From JANYCG01 sp031431035 (lineage in GTDB: Bacteria; Pseudomonadota; Gammaproteobacteria; Burkholderiales; Burkholderiaceae_C): DNA of 16,576 nucleotides. Under the pieces are notes generated by a model. That model ran no database searches. It worked only from the letters and a program-made list of their open reading frames with translations, and was not told the DNA's origin. Made by a program: the position numbers and the translations under genes. The DNA is taken from assembly GCA_031431035.1 (NCBI GenBank), contig JANPCR010000064.1, positions 1 through 16,576 on the forward strand, read 5' to 3'. Below, piece by piece: positions 12,536 to 16,576 of the stretch (position 1 is its first letter; every line of letters starts with the position of its first letter).

Positions 12536-12563
12536 TTGTGCAAACCCGCCGACCTGTTATACT
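12536..12563 (+). promoter_or_regulatory. sigma-70 promoter of the str operon
   Basis: TTGTGC (12536-12541) and TATACT (12558-12563), separated by 16 bp, form a strong match to the sigma-70 consensus, with initiation expected near 12570. The perfect palindrome CGGAATATTCCG (12575-12586) lies just after the predicted start, a position suited to an operator. This promoter would produce a 5' leader of about 220 nt before rpsL. Confidence 0.75.
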
Positions 12564-12569
12564 AGAAGG

Positions 12570-12793
12570 CTTTTCGGAATATTCCGAGGGTTAGCCTGTG
12601 TTCACGAAAACCGCAGGCTAAAAGCTCAATTTTACCCAGTGTTTCACGGTGTTCAAACTGTGGCGTTCGACTGATTTCAGTGTATTTTCATGCACTGCAG
12701 CCACGGAAAGCCCAAGCCAACACCCGTTTGACCATGCGGGGTAAGGCTGAAACAGTAGCAAGCCGATCCAAACGTTGAGGGACGTTTTTAACA
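12570..12793 (+). promoter_or_regulatory. Structured 5' leader of rpsL
   Basis: About 224 nt of untranslated leader with several inverted repeats. TTAGCCTG (12591-12598) pairs with CAGGCTAA (12614-12621), extendable by a wobble and a G-C pair. GTGGC (12660-12664) pairs with GCCAC (12700-12704) around a nested stem CAGTGTA/TGCACTG (12678-12697). AAACGT (12770-12775) pairs with ACGTTT (12782-12787) with the loop TGAGGG, which includes the likely Shine-Dalgarno. The leader may control translation of the operon; no known riboswitch class is recognised. Confidence 0.5.
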
Positions 12794-13171
12794 ATGCCAA
12801 CCATTAACCAACTCGTGCGTCAAGGCCGGGAAGTTGAGACTATCAAGTCCAAAAGCCCAGCGATGCAAAATTCTCCGCAGCGTCGCGGTGTGTGCACCCG
12901 TGTGTACACCACCACGCCAAAGAAGCCCAATTCAGCCCTGCGTAAAGTCGCCAAAGTGCGCTTGACCAACGGTTTTGAAGTCATTTCCTACATCGGCGGC
13001 GAAGGCCACAACCTGCAGGAACACAGCGTGGTGCTGGTTCGCGGCGGTCGTGTCAAAGACTTGCCCGGTGTGCGTTACCACATCGTGCGTGGCTCGCTGG
13101 ACTTGCAAGGCGTGAAAGATCGCAAGCAGTCGCGCTCCAAATACGGTGCGAAGAAGCCAAAAGCAAAATAG
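12794..13171 (+). CDS. rpsL: 30S ribosomal protein S12
   Basis: A 125-residue S12, located at the decoding centre of the 30S subunit. The sequence is near-universal: [21 protein letters not shown] at 31-51, then [29 protein letters not shown] at 68-96. Lys43 and Lys88 are present, so the common streptomycin-resistance substitutions are absent. The N-terminus ([20 protein letters not shown]) and length match betaproteobacterial S12. First gene of the str operon, followed by rpsG, fusA and tuf. The probable ribosome-binding site, GAGGG at 12777-12781, lies 12 nt before the ATG in the loop of a small hairpin, an unusually long spacing. Confidence 0.98.
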
Positions 13172-13370
13172 ACCGATTTGAGCCCAAGGCTTTTTAAGCC
13201 GGAAGTTCAAAGTCGTTTTTAACAAGGTGTTTGTTTGTCGCGTGGCGCGATAAATGAACGTAGTGACCCAAAACACGAAATAGTTTGTGTCGGGTCGAGT
13301 AAGTGAGAGTTTGATTTGTCAACTCTCGCGGTGTTCGCAAGAACATCAACTGAAGCAAAGAGGTGAAAAA
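13172..13370 (+). promoter_or_regulatory. Structured rpsL-rpsG intercistronic region, candidate S7 control site
   Basis: A 199-nt gap carries five successive stem-loops: GGCTT-TTT-AAGCC (13188-13200), TCGCG-TGG-CGCGA (13238-13250), GACCC/GGGTC with an inner ACAC/GTGT (13265-13296), GTGAGAGTT/AACTCTCGC with one wobble (13303-13329), and TGTTC-GCAA-GAACA with a GNRA loop (13332-13345). In E. coli, S7 represses translation by binding the rpsL-rpsG intercistronic RNA. A similar role here is inferred from position; the structure is longer than the E. coli one. Confidence 0.5.
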
Positions 13371-13844
13371 ATGCCACGTCGTCGCGAAGTCCCTAAACGT
13401 GAAATCTTGCCTGACCCAAAGTTCGGCAATGTTGAGCTGTCCAAATTCATGAACGTGATCATGGAAGGCGGCAAAAAAGCAGTCGCCGAGCGCATCATTT
13501 ATGGTGCACTCGAGCAGATCGAAAAGAAAAACCCCGGCAAAGACCCGGTTGAAGCCTTCACCATGGCCATCAACAACGTCAAGCCCATGGTTGAAGTGAA
13601 GTCCCGCCGCGTGGGCGGTGCCAATTACCAGGTGCCCGTTGAAGTGCGCCCAGTTCGTCGCCTGGCTTTGTCCATGCGTTGGATCAAGGAAGCCGCCCGC
13701 AAGCGTGGCGAAAAGTCCATGGCATTGCGTCTTGCCAACGAGCTGATGGAAGCCACCGAAGGCCGTGGCGGCGCTATGAAGAAGCGCGATGAAGTGCATC
13801 GCATGGCGGAGGCGAACAAAGCCTTCTCCCACTTCCGCTTCTAA
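13371..13844 (+). CDS. rpsG: 30S ribosomal protein S7
   Basis: A 157-residue S7, which nucleates assembly of the 30S head by binding the 3' domain of 16S rRNA. The start MPRRREVPKREILPDPKFGN and later blocks VKPMVEVKSRRVGGANYQVPVEVRP and LALSMRWI are classic for S7. The ATG at 13371 has a good ribosome-binding site (AAGAGGTG at 13358-13365), which excludes the longer upstream frame from 13287. In E. coli S7 is also the translational repressor of the str operon; the structured region directly upstream suggests this may hold here. The C-terminus (…HRMAEANKAFSHFRF) is complete. Confidence 0.98.
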   Translation: MPRRREVPKREILPDPKFGNVELSKFMNVIMEGGKKAVAERIIYGALEQIEKKNPGKDPVEAFTMAINNVKPMVEVKSRRVGGANYQVPVEVRPVRRLALSMRWIKEAARKRGEKSMALRLANELMEATEGRGGAMKKRDEVHRMAEANKAFSHFRF

Positions 13845-14087
13845 AAACGGCATTGGGGCGGCTACTGCGCGGCGCTGATGCGTCGTTGCGGGGCCCGTCG
13901 GGAAATCCTCACGCACCTGAAGTGCGCTCCGGTTTCCCGCCACCCGCGCCTAGCCTGAGCGCCGCTCGCTACGCCGAATTGACGGTGGCGGCGAATGACA
14001 GGACTTCCGGTGGTAGCGCCCGGAGACGCCAAATGACCGACGGCGTTAAACGTCGGTTTTGATTTAGAGCAACCAAGGATATTCATC
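13845..14087 (+). promoter_or_regulatory. rpsG-fusA intercistronic region with REP-like hairpin and terminator-like stem
   Basis: A 243-nt gap, unusually long for this operon. CGGGAAA (13899-13905) pairs with TTTCCCG (13933-13939) around an inner CGCAC-CTGAA-GTGCG (13912-13926). GCGGCGCT (13869-13876) can pair with AGCGCCGC (13958-13965) outside it. Near the end, ACCGACG (14036-14042) pairs with CGTCGGT (14051-14057) and is followed by TTTTGATTT, an attenuator-like hairpin 30 nt before fusA. The hairpin part resembles repeated intergenic elements I recall from Comamonadaceae. A 69-codon frame here is not protein-like. Confidence 0.5.
14036..14060 (+). terminator. Possible attenuator hairpin before fusA
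   Basis: The 7-bp stem ACCGACG/CGTCGGT with an 8-nt loop is followed by a short T-run (14057-14060, then GATTT). It would reduce read-through into fusA if active. The T-run is only four residues, so it may be weak or only an mRNA-processing structure. Confidence 0.3.
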
Positions 14088-16187
14088 ATGGCTCGCCATA
14101 CCCCTATTGAGCGTTATCGCAACATTGGTATTTCAGCGCATATTGACGCTGGCAAAACCACCACCACCGAGCGTATTTTGTTTTACACCGGTGTGAACCA
14201 CAAAATTGGTGAAGTGCATGACGGCGCGGCCACCATGGACTGGATGGAGCAAGAGCAAGAGCGTGGCATCACGATCACCTCGGCTGCAACCACCTGTTTC
14301 TGGAAAGGCATGGCTGGCAATTTTGAAGAGCACCGCGTCAACATCATTGACACTCCAGGCCACGTGGACTTCACGATTGAAGTTGAGCGTTCCATGCGAG
14401 TGCTGGACGGCGCTGTGATGGTCTACGACGCTGTTGGCGGCGTGCAACCCCAGTCTGAAACCGTTTGGCGCCAAGCGAACAAGTACCGCGTGCCTCGTTT
14501 GGCCTTCGTCAACAAAATGGACCGCACGGGTGCAGACTTTTTGCGCGTTCGCGAAATGATGATCCTGCGCTTGAAAGCCAACCCAGTGGCGATTCAAATC
14601 CCGATCGGCGCTGAAGACAAGTTTCAGGGCATCGTTGACTTGGTCAAGATGAAAGCCATCATTTGGGACGAAGACAAAGGTGTCACCTTCACCTACAACG
14701 AAATTCCGGCTGACCTGGTCGCAGTGTGTGCTGAGTACCGCGAAAAGCTGGTCGAAGCCGCTGCCGAAGCCAGCGAAGAGCTGATGAACAAGTACCTCGA
14801 AGGCGAGGCCATGACCGAAGAAGAAATCAAGTTTGCGATTCGCAAGCGCACCATCGCTGGCGAAATCCAGCCCATGTTGTGTGGATCAGCCTTCAAGAAC
14901 AAAGGCGTGCAAGCCATGCTTGATGCCGTCATTGAGTACATGCCCGCACCGACAGATATTCCCCCCGTCAAAGGCATGGACGAGGAAGATGCAGCCATCA
15001 CACGCAAAGCGGACGATGGCGAGAAGTTTTCAGCCTTGGCATTTAAGCTGATGACCGACCCGTTTGTTGGGCAACTGACTTTTGTGCGGGTTTACTCCGG
15101 CGTGTTGAGCAAGGGCGACAGCGTTTACAACCCGATTCGCGGCAAGAAGGAGCGCATTGGCCGTATCGTTCAAATGCACGCTAACAACCGCCAGGAAGTC
15201 AGCGAAATTCGTGCGGGCGACATCGCGGCCTGCATCGGCTTGAAAGACGTCACCACGGGTGAAACGCTTTGCGACCCAAGCGCTATCATCACCTTGGAGC
15301 GCATGATTTTCCCCGAGCCTGTGATCACCCAGGCCGTGGAACCAAAAACCAAGGTTGACCAAGAGAAAATGGGCATTGCCCTGCAACGTTTGGCGCAAGA
15401 AGACCCGTCGTTCCGCGTCAAGACTGATGAAGAGTCAGGCCAGACGCTGATCGCCGGAATGGGCGAGCTTCACTTGGAAATTATCGTTGACCGCATGAAG
15501 CGCGAGTTTGGCGTAGAAGCCAACGTCGGCAAGCCACAAGTCGCTTACCGCGAAACTATTCGCAAAACCATCGAAGACGCCGAAGGCAAATTTGTGCGCC
15601 AGTCAGGTGGTAAAGGCCAATACGGTCACGTGGTACTGAAGATTGAGCCCAACGAGCCAGGTAAAGGCATTGTGTTTGTGGACGCCATCAAAGGCGGCAC
15701 CGTTCCACGCGAATACATTCCCGCGGTCGAAAAAGGCATTCACGAAGCTGTGTCGCAAGGCGTGCTGGCCGGTTACCCGGTGGTTGACGTGAAGGTCACG
15801 CTGCACTTTGGTTCCTACCATGATGTTGACTCGAACGAGTTGGCGTTCAAGATGGCGGCCATCTTCGGCTTCAAAGAAGGTTGCCGCAAGGCCCAGCCCG
15901 TGATTTTGGAACCCATGATGTCGGTCGAAGTGGAAACCCCGGAAGACTACGCTGGCAACGTGATGGGCGACTTGTCCTCACGTCGTGGCATGGTGCAGGG
16001 CATGGACGACATGATTGGTGGCGGCAAAGCCATCAAGGCCGAAGTGCCACTGTCGGAAATGTTTGGCTACTCCACCACGCTGCGCTCCATGTCTCAAGGC
16101 CGCGCGACCTACACGATGGAATTCAAACATTACTCGGAAGCTCCTCGTAACGTGGCTGAAGCCATCATGGCGTCACGTGCTAAGTAA
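14088..16187 (+). CDS. fusA: Elongation factor G
   Basis: A 699-residue translational GTPase that drives tRNA-mRNA translocation and, with ribosome recycling factor, ribosome splitting. G1 is AHIDAGKT (17-24), G2 RGITITSAA (59-67), G3 DTPGH (88-92), G4 NKMD (142-145), G5 GSA (266-268). Domains II-V follow, with the conserved RGMVQGMDD segment and the C-terminal SMSQGRATYTMEFKHYSEAP. Length matches E. coli EF-G (704). The ATG at 14088 has AAGGA at 14075-14079, 8 nt upstream. The coding sequence ends …ASRAK followed by TAA, and AAG-TAA then repeats every 12 nt. Third gene of the str operon. Confidence 0.98.
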   Translation: MARHTPIERYRNIGISAHIDAGKTTTTERILFYTGVNHKIGEVHDGAATMDWMEQEQERGITITSAATTCFWKGMAGNFEEHRVNIIDTPGHVDFTIEVERSMRVLDGAVMVYDAVGGVQPQSETVWRQANKYRVPRLAFVNKMDRTGADFLRVREMMILRLKANPVAIQIPIGAEDKFQGIVDLVKMKAIIWDEDKGVTFTYNEIPADLVAVCAEYREKLVEAAAEASEELMNKYLEGEAMTEEEIKFAIRKRTIAGEIQPMLCGSAFKNKGVQAMLDAVIEYMPAPTDIPPVKGMDEEDAAITRKADDGEKFSALAFKLMTDPFVGQLTFVRVYSGVLSKGDSVYNPIRGKKERIGRIVQMHANNRQEVSEIRAGDIAACIGLKDVTTGETLCDPSAIITLERMIFPEPVITQAVEPKTKVDQEKMGIALQRLAQEDPSFRVKTDEESGQTLIAGMGELHLEIIVDRMKREFGVEANVGKPQVAYRETIRKTIEDAEGKFVRQSGGKGQYGHVVLKIEPNEPGKGIVFVDAIKGGTVPREYIPAVEKGIHEAVSQGVLAGYPVVDVKVTLHFGSYHDVDSNELAFKMAAIFGFKEGCRKAQPVILEPMMSVEVETPEDYAGNVMGDLSSRRGMVQGMDDMIGGGKAIKAEVPLSEMFGYSTTLRSMSQGRATYTMEFKHYSEAPRNVAEAIMASRAK

Positions 16188-16223
16188 GGCGCTAAGTAAG
16201 GCGCCAAGTAAAAAGTGAAGTAA
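16176..16223 (+). repeat. 12-nt tandem repeat of the fusA stop region (four AAG-TAA units)
   Basis: TAAGTAAGGCGC occurs at 16181-16192 and exactly again at 16193-16204, followed by the degenerate CAAGTAA and GAAGTAA. TAA codons in the fusA frame stand at 16185, 16197, 16209 and 16221, each preceded by AAG and exactly 12 nt apart. Read-through would add only GAK per unit. It looks like replication slippage at the end of the gene. Confidence 0.85.
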
Positions 16224-16437
16224 TTTATTGCGATGTCTGTTCCAGCAGACGCTGCGGATCTGGCTTTGCCAGGCCGCTAGCGTCGCCCCTTGAGGGGGAA
16301 GCGCCGCAAGGCGCTACGGGGTGGATGTCATTCTCTGTCTGCGATTTCGCACCCCTAGCTACCCGTGGCAAGGGATCCAGTGACGAACTGCAAACATTAA
16401 ACCAATCCACGGGCATTGCTCTTTTTAAGGAATCGAA
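16188..16437 (+). promoter_or_regulatory. fusA-tuf intercistronic region with Comamonadaceae-type hairpins
   Basis: A 250-nt gap. GACGCT-GCGG (16248-16257) and CTGGC (16260-16264) pair with GCCAG (16268-16272), CCGC (16274-16277) and AGCGTC (16279-16284), a 37-nt hairpin with few bulges. It is followed by CCCC-TTGA-GGGG (16286-16297) and AGCGCC-GCAA-GGCGCT (16300-16315). I recall CCCCTTGAGGGGGAAGCGCC-like strings as frequent intergenic repeats in Comamonadaceae. The remainder (16322-16437) has no clear structure or gene. Confidence 0.55.
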
Positions 16438-16576
16438 ATGGGAAAAGAAAAATTCACGCGCACCAAGCCCCACGTCAATGTGGGCACCATCGGCCACGTT
16501 GACCATGGCAAAACCACACTGACCGCTGCCATCACCACCGTGTTGGCAGCCAAGTTTGGCGGCCAGGCCCGTGCCT
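16438..16576 (+). CDS. tuf: Elongation factor Tu (partial, cut by window end)
   Basis: The first 46 codons of EF-Tu, which delivers aminoacyl-tRNA to the ribosome. MGKEKFTRTKPHVNVGTIG is followed by the G1 motif GHVDHGKT (19-26). The ATG at 16438 has AAGGA at 16427-16431, 6 nt upstream. The gene continues beyond the window, so the rest cannot be judged. Fourth gene of the str operon; proteobacteria often have a second tuf copy elsewhere. Confidence 0.97.
   Translation, partial: MGKEKFTRTKPHVNVGTIGHVDHGKTTLTAAITTVLAAKFGGQARA

Noticed and set aside
13853..14062. 69-codon frame between rpsG and fusA
   Set aside because: It lies across hairpin structures, has no ribosome-binding site, and its composition (Arg/Ser/Pro-rich) is that of a structured GC-rich gap.
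1..16576. CRISPR array, tRNA, rRNA or integrase
   Set aside because: No regular spaced repeats, cloverleaf, rRNA segment or recombinase frame was found on either strand.

Overview
The window looks like a chromosomal segment of a betaproteobacterium, most likely Burkholderiales/Comamonadaceae (Rhodoferax- or Polaromonas-like). This rests on the ribosomal protein and EF-G sequences, moderately high GC, a STAS-MlaE lipid transporter operon, and intergenic hairpin elements (for example CCCC-TTGA-GGGG followed by AGCGCC-GCAA-GGCGCT) that I remember as common in that family. No database search was possible. Family names come from motifs and memory.

Layout. (1) 1-4155: the first codons of a divergent minus-strand gene, then a plus-strand lipid-transport operon: STAS-MlaE permease, MlaF-like ATPase, MCE/MlaD-type protein, a possible 38-residue membrane microprotein, and a PqiC/ABC_trans_aux-type lipoprotein. 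Most genes are coupled by ATGA overlaps. (2) 4226-4753: a stand-alone cyclic-nucleotide-binding domain protein. (3) 4752-9014: an accessory island bounded by two 107-bp direct repeats (101/107 identical). It holds an MmeI-like single-chain restriction-modification enzyme, a poorly coding stretch with a terminator-like hairpin, and an orphan DUF2442 gene. (4) 9108-9968: a TauD/TfdA-type Fe(II)/2-oxoglutarate dioxygenase. (5) 10119-12368 (minus): a YegD-like Hsp70-family ATPase followed 12 nt later by a small exported ATP-dependent DNA ligase (Lig E type). (6) 12369-16576: the str operon rpsL-rpsG-fusA-tuf (tuf cut by the window end), with a strong promoter, a leader of about 220 nt rich in inverted repeats, and large structured intercistronic regions.

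How the genes work together. The first block encodes a complete inner-membrane-to-outer-membrane lipid transporter: permease, ATPase, periplasmic MCE ring and outer-membrane lipoprotein. The str block encodes ribosomal proteins S12 and S7 and the two main elongation factors. The island is accessory DNA placed between unrelated genes.

Most notable. The restriction-modification gene appears broken at its fifth codon: an in-frame ATG at 4872 is followed by TAG at 4884, and the conserved family N-terminus continues after it. The same gene carries a 108-bp (36-codon) REP/MITE-like inverted repeat inside its reading frame without losing the frame. The fusA gene ends in four AAG-TAA units spaced exactly 12 nt apart. 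I did not find a clearly new multi-gene defence system; the unusual signals are repeat-driven remodelling of a restriction-modification locus and regulatory RNA-like structure in the str operon.
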